A DNA stretch of 64,000 nt, taken from positions 51,747 through 115,746 of the forward strand of contig CADECX010000004.1 in the NCBI GenBank assembly GCA_902825865.1, read 5' to 3'. This stretch comes from an uncultured Alphaproteobacteria bacterium (GTDB lineage Bacteria; Pseudomonadota; Alphaproteobacteria; Micropepsales; Micropepsaceae). How positions within the stretch are numbered: position 1 is the stretch's first letter; each line of letters opens with the position of its first letter. Below, piece after piece: positions 43,184-52,462 of this stretch. Under the pieces are notes generated by a model. The model was not told the origin of the DNA. It did not search any database and worked only from the letters and a program-made list of their open reading frames with translations. Position numbers and translations under genes: made by a program.

Positions 43184-44233
43184 ATGCGATCTTCTCGAAA
43201 AAAGACCGGCAGGTCCGCCAAGGAACAGTGGGCAACTGTCGAGCCGCAGACTGTTCCCAATTGGGAAGCGGCCCACATATTCCTGGAAGTGGCGCGCTGC
43301 GGCAGTTTTCGCGCCGCCTCCCAAAAACTGGCCCAGTCGGTGAATGCGCTGCGTCGGAAGGTTGACGAATTTGAGCGCGAACTGAGCGTTCCTCTCTTGA
43401 TGCGGCACGTGAACGGCGTCCAGTTCACCGAAGAAGGCGCGAAAATCTACGACGCGGCGCTCCAGATGGAAAATGCCTCGTTCGACTTGCTGCAGGCGCG
43501 CAGCAAAGGCGACGAACTGGTCGAAGGAGAAGTTCGGCTGACGATCACCGAAGGCATGGGGACCCATTGGCTGATACCCAAAATGCTGGAGTTCCAGCGC
43601 GCCAATCCCAAGCTGGTCATAAATATGCGGTGCGGACAGAAACCGGCCGATTTGCTGCGCCTTGAAGCGGATATTTCGGTGCAACTCGAGCGGCCGACGG
43701 AGCCGGACCTGAAAGTCCTGAAGCTGGGCCGGCTTCACATGATGTTATGGGCGGCAAAATCCTATCTCGATGCCCATGGCCAACCCGCCAGCGCCGCGGA
43801 TTTGGGAAAGCATCGCTTCGTCATCCAGTACGATGAGGAAAGGCGCTGGCTCGACTACTATGAAAGAGCTTTTCGCGGCTTGTCTCCTTCCGGGCTGGTT
43901 TCGTTTCGCAACAATGTAAGCACCGCGCATTATGCCGCCATCGAAAGCGGTATCGGAATCGGTGCCTTGCCGACTTATTTTAGAGCTTTGAGCACTGGCC
44001 TGGTTGCTTTGGAATTGGGGATCGAACAGGCGCATGACATCTGGCTGGTTTTCCGGGCCGACGCAAAGCGCGTGGCGCGTGTGCGAAAAACGCTTGATTG
44101 GATAACGCGATGCTACGATCCGCGAAAATATCCCTGGTTTCGAGACGAGTTCATACGTCCCGATCGATTTGGTGAGCTTTACAAAGGGGCGCCGCCGGTG
44201 CGGACCGCGATCTTCACCCCGAATTTGCGATGA
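43184..44233 (+). CDS. LysR-type transcriptional regulator
   Basis: 349 residues from ATG 43184 (an in-frame ATG at 43076 would place the N-terminus in a palindrome). The helix-turn-helix is NWEAAHIFLEVARCGSFRAASQKLAQSVNALRRKVDEFERELSVPLL near the N-terminus, preceded by about 25 extra basic and polar residues. The effector domain follows (VRLTITEGMGTHWLIPKMLEFQRANP and so on). The C-terminal 40 residues extend beyond the usual domain. Targets could be the RND pump upstream or the hydrolase genes downstream. Confidence 0.9.
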   Translation: MRSSRKKTGRSAKEQWATVEPQTVPNWEAAHIFLEVARCGSFRAASQKLAQSVNALRRKVDEFERELSVPLLMRHVNGVQFTEEGAKIYDAALQMENASFDLLQARSKGDELVEGEVRLTITEGMGTHWLIPKMLEFQRANPKLVINMRCGQKPADLLRLEADISVQLERPTEPDLKVLKLGRLHMMLWAAKSYLDAHGQPASAADLGKHRFVIQYDEERRWLDYYERAFRGLSPSGLVSFRNNVSTAHYAAIESGIGIGALPTYFRALSTGLVALELGIEQAHDIWLVFRADAKRVARVRKTLDWITRCYDPRKYPWFRDEFIRPDRFGELYKGAPPVRTAIFTPNLR

Positions 44234-44362
44234 ACCCGGCAGAACCCGGATCGGCGAGAAATCCCTTGCCCGCATTGGCTTGACCGCCCGGTTTAGAACC
44301 ATGGTGGACGGCCTTCCCCGGCCGGGCCATTCGGGCGATACTGCCAAAAAAGGGAGGCTGGG

Positions 44363-45466
44363 ATGGCTCGATTGTGGATGGCGCTGCCGCTGCTGTTGGG
44401 GCTTTGCGCGCCCAGCCTGGCGCAACAGACCCAGACCCGGGACCATAGCGTCACGGTGACCTCGCAAGTGCCATTCCTGGCCGGCAAGAAATCCAAACTC
44501 TATCTGCGCGAGCGCGCCTTGCCCGAGGTGATGCGCAAAGGCGCTGGCGACAAGGTGGTGCTGTTTGTGCACGGCGCCGGCACCCCCGCCGAAGTCAGTT
44601 TCGATGTGCCTTATCAGGATTACAGCTGGATGGGTTATCTGGCCGCCGCCGGTTATGACGTGTTCACCGTCGACATGACCGGCTATGGCCGCTCGGCGCG
44701 GCCGGCGCCGATGAACGACAAATGCAATCTGGCGCCCGCGCAGCAAAAGAGCTTCGGCGTCGATTGCCCCCAGGCCTATCCCGGCGCGCTGACCAATATC
44801 GAATCCGACTGGAACGATATTTCGGCGGCGGTGGATTTCATTCGCAAGCTGCGTGGTGCCCAGAAAGTGAATTTGGTGGGCTGGTCGCAAGGCGGCCCCC
44901 GCGCCGGCGGCTGGACCGCGAACCATCCCGAGCGGGTGAACAAGTTGATCCTTTTGGCGCCGGCCTATAACCGCGCCACCAAGGCGGACGGGCCCGCGGT
45001 GCTGCCGATGGCGGGCGCGGTGTTCAACACCCAAAGCCATGACGAATTCACCGCCAATTGGAACCGTCAGGCGCCCTGCCCGGGCCAGGTCGATCCGGCG
45101 GCCGCCGCTTCGGTCTGGTCGGAGATGCTGCTGTCCGATCCGGTGGGGGCGAAATGGACCCCGGCGGTACGGCGCGCGCCCATCGCGTCCTCGAGCTGGG
45201 GTTGGACGCAGGCAAAAGTCAAAGCCATGACCACGCCCACCTTGATGGTCGCGGGCATCCATGATGCGCAGGTCAATCCGGAGCGGGTACGCGATTTCTA
45301 TGCCGATATCGGCAGCCCGCAAAAGGTCTTCATCGACCTGGGCTGCTCGTCCCACAATGCCATGTGGGAGAAAAACCACCTGATCCTGTTCAAGGCCTCG
45401 CTGGAATGGCTGGATAAAGGCACGGTCGACGGCCAAGGCAATACGATGCTGAAACTAGGTTACTAG
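44363..45466 (+). CDS. Secreted alpha/beta hydrolase 1
   Basis: 367 residues, signal peptide (MARLWMALPLLLGLCAPSLA). Alpha/beta hydrolase with FVHGAGTPAE oxyanion region, nucleophile Ser175 in GWSQGG, a late Asp in VAGIHDAQV and a His in SSHNAMWE. Extra cysteines (KCNL, DCPQ, PCPG, LGCSS) suggest disulfides, in line with export. Strong ribosome site AGGGAGG. The next gene follows after 11 bases, so it forms an operon with the sugar dehydrogenase. Confidence 0.87.
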   Translation: MARLWMALPLLLGLCAPSLAQQTQTRDHSVTVTSQVPFLAGKKSKLYLRERALPEVMRKGAGDKVVLFVHGAGTPAEVSFDVPYQDYSWMGYLAAAGYDVFTVDMTGYGRSARPAPMNDKCNLAPAQQKSFGVDCPQAYPGALTNIESDWNDISAAVDFIRKLRGAQKVNLVGWSQGGPRAGGWTANHPERVNKLILLAPAYNRATKADGPAVLPMAGAVFNTQSHDEFTANWNRQAPCPGQVDPAAAASVWSEMLLSDPVGAKWTPAVRRAPIASSSWGWTQAKVKAMTTPTLMVAGIHDAQVNPERVRDFYADIGSPQKVFIDLGCSSHNAMWEKNHLILFKASLEWLDKGTVDGQGNTMLKLGY

Positions 45467-45477
45467 TGGAGACGAAA

Positions 45478-46770
45478 ATGCGCTGGATCATGATCACCTT
45501 GGTGCCGTTGGCGCTGCTGACCAGCGCCGCCATCGCCCAGAACTCGCTGCCGCCGCAGCCGCCACGGATGGTCGATGGCCAGCCGATCGAAACCCGCAAC
45601 CCCGAAAAGGCCGGCGACAAACCGCTGTTCCCGGAACAGACCCGCGCGCCTTATCGCGCCTCGGTGCCGTTCAAGGTCACGACCCTGGTGGACAATCTCC
45701 ATGTCACCTGGGGCATGGATTTTCTGCCCGACGGACGGATGCTGTTGACCGAAAGACTGCCCGGCGCGCTGCGTATCCTGGACAAGAATAATGTCCTGTC
45801 GCCGCCGGTACAGGAAATCACCAGCGTCGGCGCCGGCAAGGAGATTGTGCTGCTGGACGTGGCGGTGGATCCCAATTTTCGCCGCAACCATCGCATCTTC
45901 TTCACCTTCTGCGATTTCATACGCCAGCCCAGCCTGAACAACACCAACACCTATGTCGCCAGCGCCCGGTTGGACGGCGACAAGCTCAGCAATGTGAAAG
46001 TGATATTCCGCGCTACGCCGCAATGGCCGGCCCGCGGCCTGGGCGGCAAGACGGGGGGACGCATCGTCTTCGGGCCCGACGGCAATCTGTTCGTGACCAT
46101 CGGCGACCGCGATACCTCTCCGGCGCTGACCTATGACTGGTTCGCGGCGCAGAAGCTGGACAATCATCTGGGCAAGGTGATCCGCATCACGCCCGACGGC
46201 GCCCCCGCGCCGGGCAATCCCTTTATCGGCCAGGCCGGGGCGCTGCCGGAAATCTGGGCCTATGGCTTGCGCAGCCCGGAAGGGCTGGCGGCCGATCCCC
46301 GCACCGGCGCATTGTGGGAAAGCGAGCTGGGTCCGCGCGGCGGCGATGAGATCAACATCATCAAGAAGGGCGCCAATTACGGCTGGCCGGTGATCACCCA
46401 CGGCCTGGACTATCCTGGCGTGGCGATCGGCGAAGGCATTGCCGCCAAAGACGGCATGGAACAGCCGGCCTATTACTGGGACCCGTCCGCCAATCCCGCG
46501 GGCATCGTTTTCTACAAAGGCAATCTGTTCCCGCAATGGCGCAGCAGCCTGTTCGTCGCCATGATGAACGGCAAATTCGTCTCGCGGCTGACGCTTTCGG
46601 GCAACAAGGTGGTGGCCGAGGAACCCATGCTGATGGACCTCAACACCCGCTTCCGCGATGTGGATGTGGGACCCGATGGCGCGGTCTATGTCCTGACCGA
46701 CAGCGGCACGGCCAATATCAACCCCAATACCCCGCCCACCACCAAATTGTTGAAGCTGACGCCCAAATAG
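45478..46770 (+). CDS. PQQ-dependent aldose sugar dehydrogenase family protein
   Basis: 430 residues from ATG 45478, with TGGAGA upstream (a GTG at 45466 also fits). Signal peptide, then the six-bladed propeller of soluble glucose/sorbosone dehydrogenases: HVTWGMDFLPDGRMLLTER, LLDVAVDPNFRRNHRIFFTF, GGKTGGRIVFGPDGNLFVTIGDRD, WAYGLRSPEGLA, and GPRGGDEINII. Family members oxidise aldoses in the periplasm with PQQ and calcium. No PQQ synthesis genes are in the window, so cofactor use is inferred from the family. Confidence 0.9.
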   Translation: MRWIMITLVPLALLTSAAIAQNSLPPQPPRMVDGQPIETRNPEKAGDKPLFPEQTRAPYRASVPFKVTTLVDNLHVTWGMDFLPDGRMLLTERLPGALRILDKNNVLSPPVQEITSVGAGKEIVLLDVAVDPNFRRNHRIFFTFCDFIRQPSLNNTNTYVASARLDGDKLSNVKVIFRATPQWPARGLGGKTGGRIVFGPDGNLFVTIGDRDTSPALTYDWFAAQKLDNHLGKVIRITPDGAPAPGNPFIGQAGALPEIWAYGLRSPEGLAADPRTGALWESELGPRGGDEINIIKKGANYGWPVITHGLDYPGVAIGEGIAAKDGMEQPAYYWDPSANPAGIVFYKGNLFPQWRSSLFVAMMNGKFVSRLTLSGNKVVAEEPMLMDLNTRFRDVDVGPDGAVYVLTDSGTANINPNTPPTTKLLKLTPK

Positions 46771-46785
46771 CGTATCGGCGGGCCC

Positions 46786-47760
46786 ATGCGCCCCAGCCAT
46801 ACCTTTTGCGTCGCCCCAATGATGGACTGGACCGACAGTCCCTGCCGGGTGCTGCACCGCTGCCTGACCAGCCGCGCGCTGCTTTACACCGAAATGGTGA
46901 CGGCTGAGGCGGTGTTGCGCGGCGATCGCGCACGGCTGTTGGGGTTCGAAGGTTTCGAACATCCGCTGGCGTTGCAACTGGGCGGGTCCGATCCCGCCAA
47001 GCTGGCACAGGCGAGCAAAATCGCCGCCGACTTCGGCTATGACGAAGTCAATCTGAATGTCGGCTGCCCCTCCGACCGGGTGCAGTCGGGCCGCTTCGGC
47101 GCTTGTCTGATGCGCGAGCCGCAATTGGTGGCCGATTGCGTGGCGGCGATGCGGGCGGCAGTTTCTATTCCCGTCACCGTCAAATGCCGCATCGGCGTCG
47201 ATGACCAGGACCCGGAACAGAGCTTGCGCACATTGATCGATGTTTGCGCTCAAGCCGGCGTGAGCGTATTCGCGGTACATGCCCGCAAGGCTTGGCTGGA
47301 GGGCCTCTCGCCCAAGGAAAATCGCGACGTACCGCCGCTGGATTATGAACTGGTCTATCGCGTCAAACGCGAACGGCCGTCGCTCACCATTCTGGTCAAT
47401 GGCGGAATCGAAAATCTGGAACAGGCCGAAACCCATCTGCGCCATGTCGATGGCGTGATGCTGGGCCGCGCCGCCTATCAGAATCCCATTCTGCTGACGC
47501 AAGTCGATGCGCGTTTCTTCGGCGGCGAAGCGGGCGATCTGGACGCGGCAGTCGACGTTTATGCCGAACATGTCGAACGCCAGCTGCATCTGGGCGCGCG
47601 GCTGCATCCCCTGATCAAGCCGATGCTGGGGCTTTACAATGGCCGGCCCGGCGCGCGCCAGTTCCGCCGTCACTTAAGCGAATATGCGGTGCGCGACGGC
47701 GCCGGCATTGCCGTGCTGCGCGAAGCTTTAGATTTTGTGCGGGCGCGGCGCGCTGCCTAA
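46786..47760 (+). CDS. dusA: tRNA-dihydrouridine(20/20a) synthase DusA
   Basis: 324 residues. FMN barrel with FCVAPMMDWTDSPCR, TEMVTAEAVLRGD, the catalytic Cys94 in NVGCPSDRVQSGRFGACLM, VKCRIGVDD, VHARKAWLEGLSPKENR (characteristic of DusA), and LNGGIE-like VNGGIEN. Reduces uridines 20 and 20a in tRNA. Second Dus enzyme in the window, 8 kb from dusB. Its last 4 bases overlap the end of the converging hydrolase gene. Confidence 0.96.
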   Translation: MRPSHTFCVAPMMDWTDSPCRVLHRCLTSRALLYTEMVTAEAVLRGDRARLLGFEGFEHPLALQLGGSDPAKLAQASKIAADFGYDEVNLNVGCPSDRVQSGRFGACLMREPQLVADCVAAMRAAVSIPVTVKCRIGVDDQDPEQSLRTLIDVCAQAGVSVFAVHARKAWLEGLSPKENRDVPPLDYELVYRVKRERPSLTILVNGGIENLEQAETHLRHVDGVMLGRAAYQNPILLTQVDARFFGGEAGDLDAAVDVYAEHVERQLHLGARLHPLIKPMLGLYNGRPGARQFRRHLSEYAVRDGAGIAVLREALDFVRARRAA

Positions 47761-48755
47761 GCGGCGGTTTTGAAAAATCCGTGGGCGTTGCCCCAACCCA
47801 GCAACAGGTCGGGCCAGATGGCGGTCGGCTTGCCCACGGTGCGCGCGATGCCGAAACCATGACCGCCGGCTTCGAACATATGCATTTGCGCCGGCACCTT
47901 TGCCGCCTGCAGCGCGGCATAATAAGCCCCGGCATTGGGCAACGCCGGCACCACATCGTCGTCAGCGGCCAGCGCCATGAAGGTCGGCGGCGCATCGGCC
48001 GGGACATGCAATTGGCAGGAATAAGCGTTGATCAGTTCCTGCGATGCGTCCGGCCCCAACAGCCGGTCGCGCGAGCCTTGATGCGCGCCGCTCCCCAAGG
48101 TGATCACCGGATACATCGGCACCGAGAAGGATGGCCGCGCGCTTTCCTTGTCGGCGGCATCGACGGTGCGATAGACATTGGCCGCAAAGCGGGTGGCGAT
48201 GGAGGCGGCGAGATGCCCGCCGGCGGAAAAACCCATGAACCCGATGCGCGCCGGATCGATACCGTATTTGCCCGCCTCGGCGCGCACCAGCCGCATGGCG
48301 CGCTGAGCGTCCTGCAGCGGCACATCGCTGCGATTGGCCCAGCCTTCGCCCGGCAGGCGGTAGCGCAAGACAAAACAGGTGACACCAGCGGCATTGAAGC
48401 GCCGCGCCACGTCCATGCCTTCAAAATCCAGCATCTCGCGGGAATAGCCGCCGCCCGGCGCGATGATCATGGCCGAACCGTCGGGCCGTTCGGAGCGGAA
48501 GACATTCATGATCGGAATGCCGACCCTGTCGATGGCGCGGTCATTGGGCATGATAAAGGGCGGCTCATGGTTGGTGACGCGGATCGGCGGCAGGCGCAGC
48601 CTTTCGCCGCCCGGCGGCGTTCCGGGCCATAGAGTGATAATTTCCTTGGGATCAGACGGCAGAACGCCATCGCCCTGCACAACCGTGTCTGCCAGGACAG
48701 CGCGTGGAAACGCGGCGGTGGCCAAGCCCAATGTCAGCGCGGTACGGCGGTCCAT
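47757..48755 (-). CDS. Secreted alpha/beta hydrolase 2 (acetyl-esterase-like)
   Basis: 332 residues. Tat-like or Sec signal (MDRRTALTLGLATAAFPRAVLA), then LWPGTPPGGERL, the oxyanion motif APGGGYS, FVLRYRLPGEGW, nucleophile Ser177 in GFSAGGH, LAADDDVVP and EAGGHGFG for the Asp and His. This is the BD-FAE/Axe-like esterase type that deacetylates sugars such as xylan oligomers. Close paralogue of the gene at 49816-50781, with which it flanks a third hydrolase. Confidence 0.87.
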   Translation of the reverse strand: MDRRTALTLGLATAAFPRAVLADTVVQGDGVLPSDPKEIITLWPGTPPGGERLRLPPIRVTNHEPPFIMPNDRAIDRVGIPIMNVFRSERPDGSAMIIAPGGGYSREMLDFEGMDVARRFNAAGVTCFVLRYRLPGEGWANRSDVPLQDAQRAMRLVRAEAGKYGIDPARIGFMGFSAGGHLAASIATRFAANVYRTVDAADKESARPSFSVPMYPVITLGSGAHQGSRDRLLGPDASQELINAYSCQLHVPADAPPTFMALAADDDVVPALPNAGAYYAALQAAKVPAQMHMFEAGGHGFGIARTVGKPTAIWPDLLLGWGNAHGFFKTAA

Positions 48756-48827
48756 CCCCTGCCCCTCTTTTTATAGGGTGAGGATCACACTCTTTCCCTT
48801 TTGCGGGCAAGGCGTATTGTTCGCGCC

Positions 48828-49826
48828 ATGATGAAACTGATCGCCGCCTTGGTCCTGCTTGTCGCTGCGCAACCCGCGCTCGCCGACGAAGGCCCCGCCT
48901 ATGGCCCCCGGTTGGAAGGCTTCGACTATCCTTTTTCCGTGAGCCGGTTCCGTTTCACCAGCCAGGGCGAAGCCATGGAAATGGCTTACATGGATGTATG
49001 GCCGGCCCGCCCCAACGGCCGCACCGTCGCGCTGCTGCATGGCAAGAATTTCTGCGCCGCAACCTGGGAAGGCACCATCAGCGCTTTGCGCAATGCCGGT
49101 TATCGCGTCGTCGCCATCGATCAGGTCGGTTTCTGCAAATCCAGCAAGCCGGCGCATTACCAATACAGCTTCGAACAGTTGGCGGCGAATACCCATGCCC
49201 TGCTGCAATCCTTGGGGCTCTCGCGTGTCACCATCATGGGCCATTCCATGGGCGGCATGCTGGCCACCCGCTATGCCCTGGCCTATCCCGAAGGCACCGA
49301 ACAGCTGGTGCCGGTCAATCCGCTGGGTCTGGAAGACGGCCGCGCCAAGGGCGTGCCCTGGACCAGTGTCGATGACAGCTACAAGGCAGCGCTGAACACC
49401 ACCGCCGAAAGCGCGCGGGAATATCAACGTACCGTCTATTACGCCGGGACCTGGAAGCCGGAGTATGACAAGTGGATTCAGATGCAGGTGGGCATGTTCC
49501 GCGGACCGGGCAAGGACGTGGTGGCGTGGAATTCCGCTTTGACTTCGGAAATGATCTACACCCAGCCCGTGGTGCATGAGTTGGAAAAACTCAAGATGCC
49601 GGTGCTCTATCTGATCGGCGACAAGGATACGACCGGGCGCAGCAACCGCGCGCCCAAGGACGTGCAGCCGACCCTGGGCAATTTTCCGGCGATGAGCGAA
49701 GCGGCCAAGGCGCGCATTCCCAATGTGCGCCTGGTGCGTTTCGCCAATATGGGACATTCGCCGCAGATCCAGGATCCGGCGGCCTTTCACAAGGCGCTGC
49801 TGGAAGGCCTCGCGCTTAAACCCTGA
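48828..49826 (+). CDS. Secreted alpha/beta hydrolase 3
   Basis: 332 residues from ATG 48828 (double ATG). Signal peptide KLIAALVLLVAAQPALA. Classical fold: LLHGKNFCAATWEGTI, nucleophile Ser in MGHSMGGMLATRYAL, YLIGDKDTTGR, and a late His in NMGHSPQIQ. It differs from the flanking esterase pair and is closer to haloalkane-dehalogenase/epoxide-hydrolase-like hydrolases. Its 3' end overlaps the converging gene by 11 bases. Confidence 0.87.
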   Translation: MMKLIAALVLLVAAQPALADEGPAYGPRLEGFDYPFSVSRFRFTSQGEAMEMAYMDVWPARPNGRTVALLHGKNFCAATWEGTISALRNAGYRVVAIDQVGFCKSSKPAHYQYSFEQLAANTHALLQSLGLSRVTIMGHSMGGMLATRYALAYPEGTEQLVPVNPLGLEDGRAKGVPWTSVDDSYKAALNTTAESAREYQRTVYYAGTWKPEYDKWIQMQVGMFRGPGKDVVAWNSALTSEMIYTQPVVHELEKLKMPVLYLIGDKDTTGRSNRAPKDVQPTLGNFPAMSEAAKARIPNVRLVRFANMGHSPQIQDPAAFHKALLEGLALKP

Positions 49827-50781
49827 AACCGTGCGTCGCCGCCCAGGCCAGGAACAGCTTGGGCCAGGCGGCATTGGGTTTCCCTTGCGTCCAATGCAGG
49901 CTGAAGCCGTGACCGCCGCTTTCAAACACCTGCAATTCCGACGGGACTTTCGCGGCCTGCAAGGCATTGAACAAGGCGATGCCGTTCGGCGCGGGCGGCA
50001 CGACATCGTCGTCCGCCGCCAGGCAGATGAAAGACGGTACAGTGTCGCGCCCGGCATGTTTTTCCAGCGACCAGGCCGCGACCGCTTCCGGCGACGGATT
50101 GGGACCGAGCAATTTTTCCAGCGAGCCGGGATGGGCGCCCGCGCCCATGGTGACGACCGGATACATGTGCGCGGCGATGACCGGCCTGGCGTCCAGCTGA
50201 TCGGCGTTGCTGACATTCTGATAGACCGGCATGGCATGACGCATGGCCAGGGAGGTGGAGACATGCCCGCCAGCCGAAAAACCGATCACACCCAGGCTGC
50301 GCGCGCCATACTCGCCGGCGCGGATCAGGCGCATGGCGCGTTGGGCATCCTGCAGCGCCACGGTCTCGCGCCGCTTCCAGCCTTCACCCGGCAGGCGATA
50401 GCGCAAGACAAACGAGATAATGCCCAGGCTGGCGAAATATTGCGCGATCTCGCGCCCGCCGCGGTCGCCGCCTTCTGAGGTGTAACCGCCGCCGGGGATG
50501 ATCAACATGGCCAGGCCGGTCGGCTTGACCGGGCGATAAACAAAAAAGCCCGGGGTCTGAATCTGGCTGACGGCGCGGACATGAAAGCCGTCCGGCTGGA
50601 CCGCATCGGTGACTTTCAGATCCAGCTTGATGCCATCGCCGCCGGGCGGGGTGCCCGGCCACAGGGTGATGAATTCCTCGGAATCGCCCGGCAGATAGCC
50701 GGTTTCATGCGCCTGGCCCAAGGCTGTGCCGGGCAGCAGCGCGCAGCCAAGCCCAAGTCCGATTGCTTCCCGCCGGTCCAT
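49816..50781 (-). CDS. Secreted alpha/beta hydrolase 4 (acetyl-esterase-like)
   Basis: 321 residues. Signal MDRREAIGLGLGCALLPGTALG, FITLWPGTPPGGDGI, IPGGGYTSEGGD, FVLRYRLPGEGW, nucleophile Ser in GFSAGGH, LAADDDVVPP, ESGGHGFSLHW. Paralogue of the 47757-48755 gene: the same motif order, the same FVLRYRLPGEGW and LQDAQRAMRL blocks, likely from duplication. Both probably remove acetyl groups from plant or cell-wall sugars. Confidence 0.87.
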   Translation of the reverse strand: MDRREAIGLGLGCALLPGTALGQAHETGYLPGDSEEFITLWPGTPPGGDGIKLDLKVTDAVQPDGFHVRAVSQIQTPGFFVYRPVKPTGLAMLIIPGGGYTSEGGDRGGREIAQYFASLGIISFVLRYRLPGEGWKRRETVALQDAQRAMRLIRAGEYGARSLGVIGFSAGGHVSTSLAMRHAMPVYQNVSNADQLDARPVIAAHMYPVVTMGAGAHPGSLEKLLGPNPSPEAVAAWSLEKHAGRDTVPSFICLAADDDVVPPAPNGIALFNALQAAKVPSELQVFESGGHGFSLHWTQGKPNAAWPKLFLAWAATHGFRV

Positions 50782-50837
50782 GCCGCCCTCCCGGTTATTT
50801 TGGAGGATGCTTGCGCGGCGCAGGCCTCAATACAAGG

Positions 50838-52334
50838 CTAAATCTTTTGATCGTACTCGCCCACTTCGGGATGCTTGGATAAACGCGTGTCGATATCCTT
50901 GAATATCGCCCGCATATTGGCTTCCGAAGCCGGGCTTTCCACCACCACCACCAGAGAAGGCTTGTTGGAGGAGGCGCGCACCAGGCCCCAGGTGCCGTCC
51001 TCCAGGGTGACGCGCACGCCATTGACCGTGACCACACTGACGATCTTCTGGCCCAGCAACGTCTCGCCCTTGTCCTTCAGCGCGGAATATTCCTTCACCA
51101 TCGCTTCGACCACGGCGTATTTTTTGTCGTCGGGGCAGAAGGGCGCCATGGTGGGTGAGCCCCAGGTCTTGGGCAGTCCGTCATACAGCGCCGACAATTT
51201 CTTGCCGCCGGCGCGGTCCAGCATCTCCAGCACCGCGATACCGGCGACGATGCCGTCGTCATAGCCGTTGCCGATCGGCGGATTGAAGAAGAAATGGCCG
51301 GATTTTTCGAAGCCCGCCAGCGCTTTCAACTCGAAGGTGCGGCGCTTGATGTAGGAGTGGCCGGTTTTCCAATAGTCGGTCTTGACGCCGCGCTCCTTCA
51401 GCACCGGATCGGTGAGATACAGGCCGGTCGACTTCACATCCACCACGAATTGCGGATTCTTGTACTGGGCGGAAAGATCGCGCGCCAGCATCACCCCGAT
51501 CTTGTCGGCGAAGATTTCGCGCGCCTGGTCATCCACCACGCCGCAGCGGTCGCCGTCGCCGTCAAAGCCCAGACAAAGATCGGCGCCATGCTCCTTCACC
51601 GCATGGCCCATGGCATGCAGCATTTCCAGGTCTTCGGGATTGGGATTGTATTTGGGGAAGGTGAAATCCAGCTCGGTATCCATGCCGATCACCTCGGCGC
51701 CGATGCGGCGCAAGGCTTCCGGCGCGAAGGCGCCGGCCGTGCCGTTGCCGCAGGCCGCTATCACCTTGATCGGCCGCGACAGTTTGTGGCCCTTGGTCAC
51801 CGCTTGCAGATAGGTTTCGCGCATGTCGGGCACCGCGACATAGGAACCACCGGGGCGCTCCTTGCCCTTGCCGTTCAGCACAATGTCCTTGATGGCGTTG
51901 ATCTCGTCGGGCCCGAAGGTCAGCGGCCGCTGGGCGCCCATCTTCACGCCGGTCCAGCCATTCTCATTATGGCTGGCGGTGACCATCGCCACGGCGGGAC
52001 AATCCAGCGCGAATTGCGCGAAATAAGCCACCGGCGACAAGGCCAGGCCGATGTCATGGACCTCGCATCCGGCGCGCATCAGCCCGATGGTCAGCGCCTG
52101 CTTGATCGACAGGGAATAGGAGCGGAAGTCGTGGCCGGTAACGACCTTAGGCTGCACCCCGATATCGTGGAGATAGGTGCCCAGCCCCAGGCCCAGCGCC
52201 TGGATTCCCAAGAGGTTGATCTCCTTGCCGAACAGCCAGCGCGCGTCATATTCGCGAAAGCCGTTGGCCGTGACCAGCGGCAGATTTTCATAATCGGCGG
52301 TGTTGGGAACGAGATCGGAACGGGGCTTGACCAT
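50838..52334 (-). CDS. Phosphomannomutase/phosphoglucomutase
   Basis: 498 residues, alpha-D-phosphohexomutase superfamily. The phosphoserine loop is TASHNENGWTG with Ser121; the metal loop is GFDGDGDRCG with Asp258, Asp260 and Asp262; the sugar-binding loop is GFEKSGHFFFN, and the C-terminal phosphate-binding loop RASSNKPSL. It interconverts hexose 6- and 1-phosphates for GDP-mannose and UDP-glucose supply, as AlgC does. It is divergent from cobA. Confidence 0.93.
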   Translation of the reverse strand: MVKPRSDLVPNTADYENLPLVTANGFREYDARWLFGKEINLLGIQALGLGLGTYLHDIGVQPKVVTGHDFRSYSLSIKQALTIGLMRAGCEVHDIGLALSPVAYFAQFALDCPAVAMVTASHNENGWTGVKMGAQRPLTFGPDEINAIKDIVLNGKGKERPGGSYVAVPDMRETYLQAVTKGHKLSRPIKVIAACGNGTAGAFAPEALRRIGAEVIGMDTELDFTFPKYNPNPEDLEMLHAMGHAVKEHGADLCLGFDGDGDRCGVVDDQAREIFADKIGVMLARDLSAQYKNPQFVVDVKSTGLYLTDPVLKERGVKTDYWKTGHSYIKRRTFELKALAGFEKSGHFFFNPPIGNGYDDGIVAGIAVLEMLDRAGGKKLSALYDGLPKTWGSPTMAPFCPDDKKYAVVEAMVKEYSALKDKGETLLGQKIVSVVTVNGVRVTLEDGTWGLVRASSNKPSLVVVVESPASEANMRAIFKDIDTRLSKHPEVGEYDQKI

Positions 52335-52462
52335 GATATCCGCCTGTTGAAATGCGGGTTGTTTTTAGCGGTCCGCACCAGGCATCTCAATGGCTTGCTG
52401 TGCGGCTTCAAGGCGCGTTCCAGCGCTGTTTTTCGTGCAAATGCGCGTGGTATAGTCGGCAA

